Assembly (NCBI GenBank): GCA_016933785.1
Contig: JAFGAG010000062.1
Coordinates: 1 to 42,589 of the forward strand
Direction: 5' to 3'
DNA from: Coriobacteriia bacterium
GTDB taxonomy: Bacteria > Actinomycetota > Coriobacteriia > Anaerosomatales > Anaerosomataceae
DNA: 42,589 nt
Shown: positions 7,847-17,026 of the stretch, piece by piece
Layout of the letters: every line of letters begins with the position of its first letter
How positions within the stretch are numbered: the first letter of the stretch is position 1
Position numbers and translations under genes: made by a program
The notes under the pieces: generated by a model
Told to the model about the DNA's origin: nothing
Seen by the model: only the letters and a program-made list of their open reading frames with translations
The model's database searches: none

Positions 7847-10024
7847 ATGGGAAAGATTTCCGAGAGTTTTGAGCTGTACGGACAGCAGTACACGCTCGAG
7901 ACCGGCGAGCTGGCCAAGCAGGCCGGCGGTGCCGTACTGGTGCGCCAGGGTGACAGCATCATCCTGGTGACCGCGACCGCGAGCAAGGAGCCCAAGGACC
8001 TGGACTTCTTCCCGCTCACCGTCGACTTCGAAGAGCGCATGTACGCCGCTGGGCGTCTGCCCGGTGGGTTCATCAAGCGCGAGACGCGCCCAAGCGAGAA
8101 GGCCACGCTCACCGCGCGCATGATAGACCGTCCGATCCGTTCGGCGTTCGCTGACGGATTCCGCAACGACGTCCAGGTGATCGCCACGGTCTTCTCGGCC
8201 GACCAGGAGCACCAGATCGACGTCATCTCCATCATGGGCGCCTCCGCGGCGCTCATGGCCGCAGGCATCCCGTTCGAGGGCCCGCTCGCCGGCGTGCGCA
8301 TCTGCCGCGACGAGTTCGGCGAGTTCCTCGTCAACCCGACCTTCGATGAAGCGGAAGCGTCCGACCTCGATCTCGTCGTCGCCGGCTCGCGTGACGCCAT
8401 CTACATGGTCGAAGCCGGCGCGAACGAGGTGTCCGAGGAGGACATGCTCAAGGCACTCACCTTCGCCCAGGAAGCCATCGGCGAGTTCTGCGCCGTGCAG
8501 GAGCGCTTCCTCGAGAAGGTCGACATCACCCCCATGGTCGTCAAGATCGACGAGCCCGCGGCCGAGCTCCGCGAGCGGATCTTCGCCGCGGGTGCTGAGA
8601 AGATGCGCGAGGCGCTTCACAACCCTGACAAGCACGCCCGCATGGACGCGGTCGCTGCGGTCAAAGACGGACTCAAGAGCATCTTCGACGAGGCCGAGTA
8701 CGCCGCCAACGCGAAGCACATCAAGGGTCTCATGAAGGCCCTCGAGAAGAAGACGATGCGCGAGATGGTCCTCGAAGAGGGCGAGCGCGCTGACGGTCGT
8801 GCCGTCACCGAGATCCGCCCGATCAGCTGCGTGGTGGACTTCCTGCCGCGTGCGCACGGCACCGGCCTGTTCACCCGCGGTCAGACCCAGGTGCTCTCCG
8901 TCCTCACCCTCGGCATGCTGAACGAGTGGCAGCGTCTCGACACGATCGACGTGTCCGAGGGCAAGCGCTACATCCACCACTACAACTTCCCGCCGTTCTC
9001 CACCGGCGAGACCGGCTTCATGCGCGGACCGAAGCGCCGCGACATCGGCCACGGAGCGCTGGCCGAGCGTGCGCTTCTGCCGGTGATCCCGGCCGAGGAG
9101 GAGTTCCCGTACACCATCCGCATCGTCTCCGAGGTACTCGAGTCCAACGGCTCGAGCTCGATGGGCTCGGTCTGCGGTTCGACGATGTCGCTCATGGACG
9201 CCGGCGTGCCGATCAAGGCTCCGGTCTCGGGTATCGCTATGGGTCTGATCAAGGAGGGCGACCGCTACGCGATCCTCTCTGACATCCAGGGTCTCGAGGA
9301 CTTCCTCGGCGACATGGACTTCAAAGTCGCTGGCACCGAAGCCGGCATCACCGCACTGCAGATGGACAACAAGGCCAAGGGCCTCTCGGTGGACATCCTC
9401 TCCGAGGCGCTCACGCAGGCCAAGGCCGGCCGTGCGCACATCCTCGGAAAGATGCTCGAGGCGATCGACACGCCGCGGGACGACCTCAAGGAATACGCGC
9501 CCCGGATCATCACCATCAAGATCCCGACCGACAAGATCCGTGACGTCATCGGCCCTGGCGGCAAGGTCATCAAGGGCCTCGTCGAGGAGACCGGTGCGGA
9601 CATCGACGTCAACGACGACGGCACCATCTACGTAGCGTGCCGCGATGCCCGTGCACTGGAAGCGGTCGAACGCATCAAGGCGATCGTCCGCGACGTCGAG
9701 CCCGGCGAGAAGTACAAGGGCCGTGTCGTCTCCATCCAGCCCTTCGGCGCGTTCATCGAGTTGATTCCCGGTAAGGATGGACTGCTCCACATCTCGAAGA
9801 TGGCCAAGGGCCGTATCGCCCAGGTCGAGTCGGTGCTCAACATCGGTGATGAGGTCGAGGTCGTCGTGCAGGAGATCGACGACCGCGGCAAGGTATCCCT
9901 CGAGCTCATCGAGAAGTTCGACGTGCCCGAGGGTGCCGAGGCACCTGCGCCTCGCCGCGACGATCGTGGCCACGGTGGTGGCCACGGCGGCGACCGCGAT
10001 CGCAAGCCCCGCCGTCGCGACTAG
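7847..10024 (+). CDS. pnp: Polyribonucleotide nucleotidyltransferase (PNPase)
   Basis: PNPase degrades RNA 3' to 5' by phosphorolysis and can add tails. The 725-residue protein has two RNase PH domains with a helical linker (FEERMYAAGRLPGGFIKRE in the first; MRGPKRRDIGHGALAERAL and SSSMGSVCGSTMSLMDAG in the second). A KH domain starts near residue 560 (DVIGPGGKVIKGL) and an S1 domain near 622-690 (YKGRVVSIQPFGAFIEL). The C-terminal tail is rich in Gly, His, Asp and Arg and probably binds RNA. ATG 7847 is chosen because GAAGAGGAAGAGG lies just upstream and MGKISESFELYG resembles other PNPase starts. An upstream in-frame TTG (7802) would add 15 atypical residues. Confidence 0.97.
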   Translation: MGKISESFELYGQQYTLETGELAKQAGGAVLVRQGDSIILVTATASKEPKDLDFFPLTVDFEERMYAAGRLPGGFIKRETRPSEKATLTARMIDRPIRSAFADGFRNDVQVIATVFSADQEHQIDVISIMGASAALMAAGIPFEGPLAGVRICRDEFGEFLVNPTFDEAEASDLDLVVAGSRDAIYMVEAGANEVSEEDMLKALTFAQEAIGEFCAVQERFLEKVDITPMVVKIDEPAAELRERIFAAGAEKMREALHNPDKHARMDAVAAVKDGLKSIFDEAEYAANAKHIKGLMKALEKKTMREMVLEEGERADGRAVTEIRPISCVVDFLPRAHGTGLFTRGQTQVLSVLTLGMLNEWQRLDTIDVSEGKRYIHHYNFPPFSTGETGFMRGPKRRDIGHGALAERALLPVIPAEEEFPYTIRIVSEVLESNGSSSMGSVCGSTMSLMDAGVPIKAPVSGIAMGLIKEGDRYAILSDIQGLEDFLGDMDFKVAGTEAGITALQMDNKAKGLSVDILSEALTQAKAGRAHILGKMLEAIDTPRDDLKEYAPRIITIKIPTDKIRDVIGPGGKVIKGLVEETGADIDVNDDGTIYVACRDARALEAVERIKAIVRDVEPGEKYKGRVVSIQPFGAFIELIPGKDGLLHISKMAKGRIAQVESVLNIGDEVEVVVQEIDDRGKVSLELIEKFDVPEGAEAPAPRRDDRGHGGGHGGDRDRKPRRRD

Positions 10025-10042
10025 CACTACCGAGTGACACCC

Positions 10043-10077
10043 GACGGCCCGGGAGCGCACACGCGCCTCGGGCCGTC
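10043..10077 (+). terminator. Hairpin after pnp (probable GC-rich terminator)
   Basis: Perfect 9-bp stem, GACGGCCCG (10043-10051) with CGGGCCGTC (10069-10077), continued inward by a G-U and a G-C pair, a bulged A and GCGC/GCGC around an ACAC loop. It starts 18 nt after the pnp stop. There is no T-run, as is common for terminators in high-GC Gram-positives. It lies about 25 nt before the M16 peptidase start and could also be a processing stem. Confidence 0.6.
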
Positions 10078-10102
10078 TCACCATACGAGAGGATCGGTGC
10101 GC

Positions 10103-11350
10103 ATGTTCTACGACAAGACGGTGCTCGACAGCGGCATCACGGTCATCACCGAGCCGATGGACACGGTGCGATCGGTCGCGCTCGGCATCTGGTGTTCGGT
10201 CGGTAGCCGCGATGAATCGCCTGTTGACGCCGGGATGTCGCACTTCATCGAGCACATGATGTTCAAGGGCACGCCCACCCGGACTGCAGCCCAGATCTCG
10301 GAATCCTTCGATCGACTCGGCGCCGAGCTCAACGCATTCACCAGCAAGGAATACACGTGCTACTACGCCAGGCTCATCGATCAGCACCTGCCCGAGGCGG
10401 TCGAGATCCTCTCGGACATGGTCGTCAACGCCTCGCTCGCACAGGATGCGTGCCTCTCCGAGCGCGAGGTCGTGCTCGAAGAGATCTCGCGCTACGATGA
10501 CCAGCCCGAAGACCAGGTGCATGAACTCTTCGCGCAGACGCTGATGCCTTCGCACCCGCTGGGCCTGCCCGTGATCGGACACAAGGGCACGGTGAGCGGA
10601 TTCGACCATTCGGCCGCCGCGGCGTTCCACGCGCGCCACTACACGACGGGCAACATCGTCGTTGCGGCTTCGGGTGCGCTCGAGCATCAGGCCGTCGTGG
10701 AAATGGTCTCCCAGCAACTCAGACTGCCTGTGGGGCCCCGCACGGAACGCGTGCACGCCACGCCGGTCGCAGAGCCCGGACTCGCGGTGATCACCAAGGA
10801 TACCGAACAGGCGCACATCGTCTGGGGGGTCACCGGCCTGCCTGCGTACCACGAGGACCGCTTCGCGCTCGCCGTGCTCGATGGCGTCCTCGGGGGTGGC
10901 ATGGCGTCGCGCCTGTTCCAGGAGATCCGAGAGAAGCGCGGCCTGGCGTATGCGGTCTACTCGTACCACAGCCACTTCCAGGACACGGGCGACTTCGCGA
11001 TCTACGCCGGCACCCGCCCCGACAACGCCGCACAAGTCATCGGCCTCATCAACTCCGAAGTGGACCGTCTCGTCAACGACGGTGTCACCGCCGATGAGCT
11101 CGATCGCGTTCGAGAGTCCATCAAGGGACAGATGATCCTGGGTCTGGAAAGCACGCGCAGTCGCATGACACGTCTTGGCAAGACCCAGGTCACCAGTGGA
11201 GAACTCCTTTCGCTCGACGACATCATCGAACGTCTGGACGCCGTGCACCTCGACCACCTTCACCAGCTTGCGCAGCAGGTCTTCACCACCAATCGTGCGC
11301 TGGCCGTCATCGCCCCGTTCGGCGAGGACGCTGTCGCACACCTGATGTAG
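10103..11350 (+). CDS. M16 family zinc metallopeptidase (processing-peptidase-like)
   Basis: This is a 415-residue single-unit M16 peptidase, similar in layout to the Bacillus MlpA/YmxG protein and to mitochondrial processing peptidase beta. The inverted zinc motif HFIEH (H47, E50, H51) is intact, followed by MFKGT. The second half contains GLAYAVYSY and the R/Y region expected for substrate binding (KRGLAYAVYSYHSHFQDTG, in part). There is no signal peptide, so it is probably cytoplasmic. ATG 10103 has GAGGA nine nt upstream; GTG 10097 is an alternative adding two residues. An M16 gene directly after rpsO-pnp is the Bacillus order. The substrate is unknown. Confidence 0.9.
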   Translation: MFYDKTVLDSGITVITEPMDTVRSVALGIWCSVGSRDESPVDAGMSHFIEHMMFKGTPTRTAAQISESFDRLGAELNAFTSKEYTCYYARLIDQHLPEAVEILSDMVVNASLAQDACLSEREVVLEEISRYDDQPEDQVHELFAQTLMPSHPLGLPVIGHKGTVSGFDHSAAAAFHARHYTTGNIVVAASGALEHQAVVEMVSQQLRLPVGPRTERVHATPVAEPGLAVITKDTEQAHIVWGVTGLPAYHEDRFALAVLDGVLGGGMASRLFQEIREKRGLAYAVYSYHSHFQDTGDFAIYAGTRPDNAAQVIGLINSEVDRLVNDGVTADELDRVRESIKGQMILGLESTRSRMTRLGKTQVTSGELLSLDDIIERLDAVHLDHLHQLAQQVFTTNRALAVIAPFGEDAVAHLM

Positions 11351-11363
11351 GGGAGGGACCGTC

Positions 11364-12143
11364 GTGATCAGAGTCCTTGTCAGCGGCGCGGCAGGCCGCA
11401 TGGGCAGCGAAGTCGTACGGACCGTCCTGGCCGAGCCGGATCTCGAGCTCGTAGGAACGGTCGACCCCGGGCGCGCGGGCGAACCGGTCGGGGAGGGCAC
11501 GCAGCTCACGCACGCGTCCGACCTCGCTGCGGCCATCGAGGCCACGAACCCGCAGGTCATGGTTGACTTCACGCACCCCTCGGCCGTCGTTGCGAACATC
11601 GAGGTAGCGCTCGCACACGGTGTCCATTGCGTGGTGGGTACCACCGGCGTTCCCACCGATGAGCTCGAGCGCCTGGCAACGACGGCGACCGGCGGCGCGT
11701 GCCTCTTCATGGCGCCCAACTTCGCCATCGGCGCGGTGCTCATGATGCGCTTCGCGCAACAGGCGGCACGATTCATGCCGCATGTCGAGATCATCGAGCT
11801 CCACCACGACCGCAAGGCCGATGCACCCAGCGGCACCGCGCTCCGTACCGTCTCACTGATCGCAGAGGCGCGCACCGTGGTGCCCAACACTCCCGGCCGC
11901 GAGACCGAGATCGCCGAAGGCGCTCGAGGAGCCTCTGTGGATGACGTCCACGTCCACTCCGTGCGGTTGCCGGGTCTGGTCGCACACCAGGAGGTGCTCT
12001 TTGGCGGACAGGGCCAGACCCTGTCGATCAGGCACGACTCCATCGACCGGACGAGCTTCATGCCCGGCGTCGTGCTCGCCATCCGAAGCGTCGTCAACGC
12101 GACCGGACTCGTGATCGGTCTCGAACGGTTCATGGAGGAGTAG
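11364..12143 (+). CDS. dapB: 4-hydroxy-tetrahydrodipicolinate reductase
   Basis: DapB reduces 4-hydroxy-tetrahydrodipicolinate to tetrahydrodipicolinate in lysine and diaminopimelate synthesis. The 259-residue protein shows the N-terminal nucleotide-binding motif GAAGRMG (8-14), the VDFTHPSAV strand, VVGTTG, and the catalytic segment ELHHDRKADAPSGTA with H147/H148 and K151. GTG 11364 is preceded by GGGGAGGGA. The gene lies 13 nt after the peptidase and 2 nt before lysC, and dapA follows, so three consecutive early pathway steps form one cluster. DapL and DapF of the same pathway are encoded 20 kb downstream. Confidence 0.96.
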   Translation: MIRVLVSGAAGRMGSEVVRTVLAEPDLELVGTVDPGRAGEPVGEGTQLTHASDLAAAIEATNPQVMVDFTHPSAVVANIEVALAHGVHCVVGTTGVPTDELERLATTATGGACLFMAPNFAIGAVLMMRFAQQAARFMPHVEIIELHHDRKADAPSGTALRTVSLIAEARTVVPNTPGRETEIAEGARGASVDDVHVHSVRLPGLVAHQEVLFGGQGQTLSIRHDSIDRTSFMPGVVLAIRSVVNATGLVIGLERFMEE

Positions 12144-12145
12144 CG

Positions 12146-13366
12146 GTGTCTGCACGCCCTATCGTAGTGATGAAGTTCGGTGGCACATCCGTCGCCGACG
12201 ACCGGGGACGTGAAGCGCTCTCCCGGCGGGTGCTCGCGGCACTCGAACTGGGCAACGCGCCTGTCCTGGTGGTCTCCGCGATGGGGCGTCGCGGCGCCCC
12301 CTATGCCACCGACACGCTGTTGAGCCTCATCGACGGCCTTCCCGCACGGCCTCGGGAGACCGACCTTCTCGCCAGCGCGGGGGAGCTCATCTCCGCTGTG
12401 GTGATCGCTGCGCACCTGCGCGCAGGAGGCATCGAGGCTGTCGCGTTCACCGGTCAGCAGGCCGGCATCTTCACCGATGACCGCTTCGGTCAGGCGCGGA
12501 TCACGGGGATCGACCCGGCCGCTTTGCGAGCAGCGATCGATGCCGGACATGTGCCTGTGGTCGCGGGATTCCAGGGTATCGCGCCCGATGGATCCACGGC
12601 GACCCTGGGTCGCGGCGGGAGCGACACGACGGCGTGTGCGCTGGGTGTCGCGCTCGAGGCGGATGCGGTTGAGATCTACACCGATGTCGACGGCGTCATG
12701 TCGGCCGACCCGCGCACCTGTCAGGCGGCGGAGGTCCTCAAGACCATCGGTGCCGAGGAGCTCTTCCAGATGGCCCGACACGGCAGCAAGGTAATCCACA
12801 CCCCGGCGGCGGAGCTCGCACTCGGTAGTGGGATCGATGTGATCGTCCGCAACACGTTCTCCGATCACGCTGGCACCAGAGTGACCGACATGCGCGCGTA
12901 CGCTCCCACAGGGGTTGCGACCGCAGTCTCACATGTCAGCGGTATCGCCCGCTTCATCGTCTGTCTTCCTGCAGGAGAGGGCACCCCGGAGCATATGCGC
13001 CATCAGACACGCGTCTACCGCGGCATGGCCGATGCCGGTGTCTCGCTCGACATGTTCACACCTCTCGCCGGTGAGCTGGTCTTCACCGTGGACGAGGCGA
13101 GCGTCGCGGACGCCTCACTGGTGTTGGACACCCTCGGGCTCGAGTTCACCACCCACTACGGACTGGCGAAGGTCACTCTCGTAGGCGCCGGCATGCACGG
13201 CGTCCCCGGAGTGGTGGCCTCGATGGCCGAGTATCTGGCCGACGCTGGCGTGACCATCCTGCAGACCGCCGACAGCCACACCACCATCTCCGCACTCGTA
13301 CCTGATGCGGACGCCACCGCAGCTGTCGCCGCGCTCCACCGTGGGTTCGGGCTCGACGCAGGGTAG
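12146..13366 (+). CDS. lysC: Aspartate kinase
   Basis: Aspartate kinase phosphorylates aspartate, the first step toward lysine, threonine, methionine and diaminopimelate. The 406-residue protein begins with the amino-acid-kinase motif VVMKFGGTSVAD and continues with ATLGRGGSDTTACALG and EIYTDVDGVMSADPR. Two ACT regulatory domains occupy the C-terminal third (about 270-400), so feedback inhibition by lysine and/or threonine is expected. The GTG start has GGAGGAG upstream, two nt after the dapB stop. The dapB-lysC-dapA order parallels the Bacillus asd-dapG-dapA group, with dapB in place of asd. No lysine riboswitch is visible. Confidence 0.95.
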   Translation: MSARPIVVMKFGGTSVADDRGREALSRRVLAALELGNAPVLVVSAMGRRGAPYATDTLLSLIDGLPARPRETDLLASAGELISAVVIAAHLRAGGIEAVAFTGQQAGIFTDDRFGQARITGIDPAALRAAIDAGHVPVVAGFQGIAPDGSTATLGRGGSDTTACALGVALEADAVEIYTDVDGVMSADPRTCQAAEVLKTIGAEELFQMARHGSKVIHTPAAELALGSGIDVIVRNTFSDHAGTRVTDMRAYAPTGVATAVSHVSGIARFIVCLPAGEGTPEHMRHQTRVYRGMADAGVSLDMFTPLAGELVFTVDEASVADASLVLDTLGLEFTTHYGLAKVTLVGAGMHGVPGVVASMAEYLADAGVTILQTADSHTTISALVPDADATAAVAALHRGFGLDAG

Positions 13367-13367
13367 G

Positions 13368-13398
13368 GGTCGATCCGACCGGCGGCCGTCGGCCGTTT
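13368..13398 (+). terminator. Possible weak terminator region after lysC
   Basis: Two short adjacent inverted repeats follow the lysC stop: GGTCG-ATC-CGACC (13368-13380) and CGGCC-GTC-GGCCG (13383-13395), the second followed by TTT. The stems are only 5 bp, so termination would be partial. A weak promoter-like stretch follows around 13447-13477 before dapA: GTGATA, then AATACT at 19-bp spacing. Low support overall. Confidence 0.3.
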
Positions 13399-13540
13399 CG
13401 GGTAATACCCCGGAGGAGCCGCGTCAACCCCTCGGCAACCGCACCGGTGATAACCCTGCCGTGTGTGGCACAATACTTCGGATAGACACGCATTCGACCA
13501 GGCGTCCGCACAACGCCTTGACGCTAGGGGGCGACCCAGG

Positions 13541-14437
13541 ATGACCGAGCCTCGTTTCGGGCGGCTGCTTACCGCCATGGTCACGCCATTCACCGCAGAA
13601 GGCGAACTCGATCTGCCACGCGCTCAGGAACTCGCGCTCCGCCTGCTCGACCAGGGTACCGAGGCGCTCGTGGTATGCGGCACCACCGGTGAGTCGCCAA
13701 CCGTCTACTACGACGACAAGATGCGCCTGTTCTCGGCGGTTCTCGAAGCCGTCGACGGCGCCGCACCGGTGGTCGCGAACGCCGGTGACAACTGCACCGA
13801 CGACTCCGTCGCCTTCGCGAGGCGGGTCGTGGAGCTCGGCGTCGACGCGGTCATGGCCGTGGTCCCGTACTACAACAAGCCTCCTCAGGAGGGCCTGTAC
13901 CGCCACTTCGGCGCGATCGCCAACGCCGTCGACGTGCCGGTCATCCTTTACAACATCCCCGGACGTTCGGTCGTGAACCTCGAAGCCGTCACCACACTCC
14001 GCCTGGCCGCCGACTTCGAGAACATCGTCGCGGTCAAGGAAGCGTCTTCGAACCTGACACAAATCGCCTCGATCATCGACGGATCCCCGCTCGGGTTTGA
14101 GGTCCTTTCGGGCAACGATGAGGACACCTTGCCGATGATGGGTCTGGGTGCGACCGGCGTCATCTCGGTGGCATCGCACGTGGCAGGTCCGCAGCTGGCC
14201 GAGATGCTCTCCGCCCAGGCCACTGGTGATCACACGCGCGCCCTCAAGATCCACCTGGAGCTCATGCCTCTCTTCAAGGCGCTGTTCATGACCGCCAACC
14301 CCATCATGGTCAAGAAGGCGCTCGGACTCACCGGGTTCGCGGTGGGCGAGTGTCGCCTTCCGCTCATCCCGGCGACGGAAGCCCAGACCGCCGAACTCGC
14401 GGAGATCATGCGCCATAGCGGCCTCATCACGGACTGA
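13541..14437 (+). CDS. dapA: 4-hydroxy-tetrahydrodipicolinate synthase
   Basis: DapA condenses pyruvate with aspartate semialdehyde. The 298-residue TIM-barrel protein has LLTAMVTPF at the N-terminus, GTTGESPT (47-54), MAVVPYYNKPPQEGLYRHF, LYNIPGR with Y138, and the Schiff-base lysine K166 in NIVAVKEASSNL. ATG 13541 is chosen. The frame stays open upstream to 13463, but those extra 26 residues are not family-like and would run over the promoter-like stretch. A 174-nt gap separates it from lysC, and RNase J follows, as in Bacillus where dapA is next to rnjB. Confidence 0.96.
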   Translation: MTEPRFGRLLTAMVTPFTAEGELDLPRAQELALRLLDQGTEALVVCGTTGESPTVYYDDKMRLFSAVLEAVDGAAPVVANAGDNCTDDSVAFARRVVELGVDAVMAVVPYYNKPPQEGLYRHFGAIANAVDVPVILYNIPGRSVVNLEAVTTLRLAADFENIVAVKEASSNLTQIASIIDGSPLGFEVLSGNDEDTLPMMGLGATGVISVASHVAGPQLAEMLSAQATGDHTRALKIHLELMPLFKALFMTANPIMVKKALGLTGFAVGECRLPLIPATEAQTAELAEIMRHSGLITD

Positions 14438-14485
14438 ATCGCGATCCACGGACCGCGCTGTACCACCGCCGTATTCCAACACGAT

Positions 14486-14491
14486 AAGGAG
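14486..14491 (+). promoter_or_regulatory. Distant Shine-Dalgarno of rnj
   Basis: AAGGAG at 14486-14491 is the only good ribosome-binding sequence before RNase J, but it is 15 nt from the ATG at 14507, longer than the usual 5-10 nt. No in-frame start lies closer. It may mean lowered or regulated translation of RNase J. Confidence 0.5.
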
Positions 14492-14506
14492 CACACACAG
14501 CCATCC

Positions 14507-16177
14507 ATGACCACTAAGAAGAACCGCCTCCGCGTCATCCCGCTCGGCGGACTGGACGGCATCGGTAAGAACATGACCGTCCTCGAACTCGGGAACGACA
14601 TGATCGTCATCGATGCCGGTCTCATGTTCCCCGACGACGACCACCCGGGCATCGACCTCATACTGCCCGACTACAGCTACATCATCCAGCGCAAGGAGAA
14701 GCTGCGTGGCATCATCATCACGCATGGTCACGAGGACCACACCGGGGCGCTCCCATACCTGCTCAAGGACCTCGGGACCCCGGTACCGGTACTCGGCACG
14801 AAGCTCACGCTGGGCATCATCGCAGGCAAGCTTGAGGAACACCGTATCAAGAAGCCGAAGCTTCGCGAGATCAAGCAGGGCGGCCACGTCAACCTCGGCA
14901 TGTTCGGGCTCGACTTCTTCGCCGTGAACCACTCGATCCCCGACGGCGTCGCCGTGTATGTGCGGACCCCGGTGGGCTCAGTGCTGCACACGGGCGACTT
15001 CAAGCTCGATCAGACGCCTATCGATGGGCGCTTCACCGACTACGCCGGCTTCGCAAAGGCGGCGAAACAGGGCGTCACCCTGCTGATGAGCGACTCGACC
15101 GGCGCCGAGAGTCCGGGACACACGCCGTCCGAATCCGAGGTCGGTGCCTCGCTGCGAACCATCTTCGCGGCCGCCGAGCAGCGCATCATCGTGGCGTCCT
15201 TCGCGTCACACGTGCACCGGGTACAGCAGGTCTGTGATGCTGCCGTGGCATGTGGGCGCAAAGTGGTGGTGACCGGACGCTCCATGATCAACATCACGAA
15301 GATCGCGCGCGAGCTCGGTTACCTCCACATCGCAGATGACGACATCGTCGATGCTTTCGCGATGGGTGACATGCCGGCGAACAAGGTCGTCGTGCTGTGC
15401 ACCGGCAGTCAGGGAGAGCCGCTTTCTGCACTCGCCCGTATCGCGAACGGTGAGCACAAGACCGTGCAGATACAGGCGGGGGACACCGTGGTGATCTCCG
15501 CCACACCGGTCCCGGGCAATGAGAAGGCCGTCAGCCGTGTCATGAACCGGCTCTACAAAGCCGGTGCGAACGTCGTCCACAAGGGCATCGCACGGGTGCA
15601 TGTGTCCGGGCACGCAGCCGCGGAAGAGCTCAAGCTCATGCTCAACCTCGTCCAGCCCGAGTACATGGTCCCGATCCACGGCGAGATGCGTCACCTGCAT
15701 GCCCATCGGGCTCTCGCGCATGCCGTAGGTATGCCCGAGGATCACACCTTCATCCTCGATAACGGCGACTGCCTTGAGATCGACGAGTCCGGCGTTCGGC
15801 GTGGCCAGCCGGTGTCCTCGGGTGTGGTGTATGTCGACGGACTGACCGTGGGCGACCTCGGCCAGGTGATCCTGCGAGATCGCCAGCAGCTCTCCAGCGA
15901 CGGCATTGCCATGATCGTGGTGGCGATCGACTCGCGTACCGGTGCCCTCGCAGGCGAGATCGAACTCGTCACCCGCGGTCTGGTGCTCGGTGCGGACTCC
16001 GCCGATGCGCTCAAGGGCGTCCGCACGCGTGTCGACCGCGTGCTCAAGCGCACCGCCTCCGAGGGGGTCACCGACAGCTCGGTGGTCAAGAAGGCCCTCC
16101 ACGACGCGGTCTCCCAGTACATCTGGGAGTCGGCGCGCCGCCGTCCGATGATCATCCCCGTCGTCATGGAGGTCTAG
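14507..16177 (+). CDS. rnj: Ribonuclease J
   Basis: RNase J has 5'-3' exonuclease and endonuclease activity and is central to mRNA decay in Gram-positives. The 556-residue protein has the metallo-beta-lactamase motif THGHEDH (H73, H75, D77, H78), the beta-CASP region (LLMSDSTGAESPGHTPSE, VVVTGRSMIN, VVLCTGSQGEP), HVSGHAAAEELKLML and a C-terminal dimerisation domain. It resembles typical RNase J1/J2 in length. The stop overlaps the GTG of uppP by one nt. With PNPase and RNase Y also present in the window, the cell has a Gram-positive-type degradation machinery. J1 and J2 cannot be distinguished here. Confidence 0.95.
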   Translation: MTTKKNRLRVIPLGGLDGIGKNMTVLELGNDMIVIDAGLMFPDDDHPGIDLILPDYSYIIQRKEKLRGIIITHGHEDHTGALPYLLKDLGTPVPVLGTKLTLGIIAGKLEEHRIKKPKLREIKQGGHVNLGMFGLDFFAVNHSIPDGVAVYVRTPVGSVLHTGDFKLDQTPIDGRFTDYAGFAKAAKQGVTLLMSDSTGAESPGHTPSESEVGASLRTIFAAAEQRIIVASFASHVHRVQQVCDAAVACGRKVVVTGRSMINITKIARELGYLHIADDDIVDAFAMGDMPANKVVVLCTGSQGEPLSALARIANGEHKTVQIQAGDTVVISATPVPGNEKAVSRVMNRLYKAGANVVHKGIARVHVSGHAAAEELKLMLNLVQPEYMVPIHGEMRHLHAHRALAHAVGMPEDHTFILDNGDCLEIDESGVRRGQPVSSGVVYVDGLTVGDLGQVILRDRQQLSSDGIAMIVVAIDSRTGALAGEIELVTRGLVLGADSADALKGVRTRVDRVLKRTASEGVTDSSVVKKALHDAVSQYIWESARRRPMIIPVVMEV

Positions 16178-17007
16178 TGACCGTCATCGAAGCCATCGTC
16201 CTTGGGATCACCCAGGGCATCACAGAGTTCCTGCCGATCTCCAGCGACGGGCATCTGATCCTGGTGCCATCGCTCTTCGGTTGGCAGCGGTTCGGCCTCG
16301 GGTTCGACGTCGTGCTGCACGCGGCGACCCTCGCTGCGACGGTAGCCTACTTCCGTCGCGACGTCTGGAACCTCGTTCTCGGCGTGTTCTCCAAGGCCCC
16401 GGAGCGGGCACGCGATCGCAGGCTCGCATGGATCATCATCGCGGCCACCATCCCAAGCGGGCTGATCGCCCTTGCACTCGAGCCACTCGTGGAGGGTGTC
16501 GAGACGCTCTCGATGTCATCGCAGGTCACGATCACCGGCGCGTTCCTCGTCGTGACCGCGATCCTGCTCACGCTCGCCGAGGTCTTCGCGCGTCGCAGTC
16601 ACCACACCGTGGAGGCGGCCGAGGAGATCCCATTCAAGCAGGCCATCGCGATCGGCGTCGCCCAGTCTTTTGCGGTGGCGCCCGGCCTGTCCAGGTCCGG
16701 GACCACCATTGCGGCCGGTGTCGGTCTCGGCATCAAGCGTGAGGAGGCGGCACGGTTCTCGTTCCTCCTGTCGATACCGATCATCTTCGCGGCGACAGCG
16801 AAGAAGATCCTCCTTGACGTGATCGTCCAGGGGGAGAGACTTCCGGATGCCGGCCCGCTCATGGTGGGTCTCGTCACCACCGCGATAGTCGGCTACGCGG
16901 CCATCGCGCTGCTGCTACCCTATGTCCGCAAGCATTCGTTGGCCGCGTTCGCGATCTACACCGCGATCGTCGGCACAGCGATACTCGTCTCGAGCGTGCT
17001 CTTCTAA
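16177..17007 (+). CDS. uppP: Undecaprenyl-diphosphatase (UppP/BacA)
   Basis: UppP removes a phosphate from undecaprenyl pyrophosphate, recycling the lipid carrier for peptidoglycan, and confers bacitracin tolerance. The 276-residue integral membrane protein has the first conserved motif EFLPISSDGHL (17-27) and the second PGLSRSGTTIAAG (169-181, R173). Multiple hydrophobic helices run to the C-terminus. The first motif reads SSDGH where E. coli and Bacillus have SSTGH, while S22, S23 and H26 are kept. GTG 16177 has TGGAGGT upstream and overlaps the last base of the rnj stop. Confidence 0.95.
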   Translation: MTVIEAIVLGITQGITEFLPISSDGHLILVPSLFGWQRFGLGFDVVLHAATLAATVAYFRRDVWNLVLGVFSKAPERARDRRLAWIIIAATIPSGLIALALEPLVEGVETLSMSSQVTITGAFLVVTAILLTLAEVFARRSHHTVEAAEEIPFKQAIAIGVAQSFAVAPGLSRSGTTIAAGVGLGIKREEAARFSFLLSIPIIFAATAKKILLDVIVQGERLPDAGPLMVGLVTTAIVGYAAIALLLPYVRKHSLAAFAIYTAIVGTAILVSSVLF

Positions 17008-17026
17008 GACCTGCAAGGAGAACCGG

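Noticed and set aside
7730-12868. A 1712-codon open frame on the reverse strand opposite pnp, the M16 gene, dapB and lysC
   Set aside because: Its length results from G/C-rich third positions of the forward genes. The translation is low-complexity (Arg, Asp, Val, Leu rich), matches no family and would be antisense to four certain genes.
13367-13540. A lysine riboswitch between lysC and dapA
   Set aside because: The gap is 174 nt with only two 5-bp stems; none of the conserved five-helix core of the lysine riboswitch is visible.
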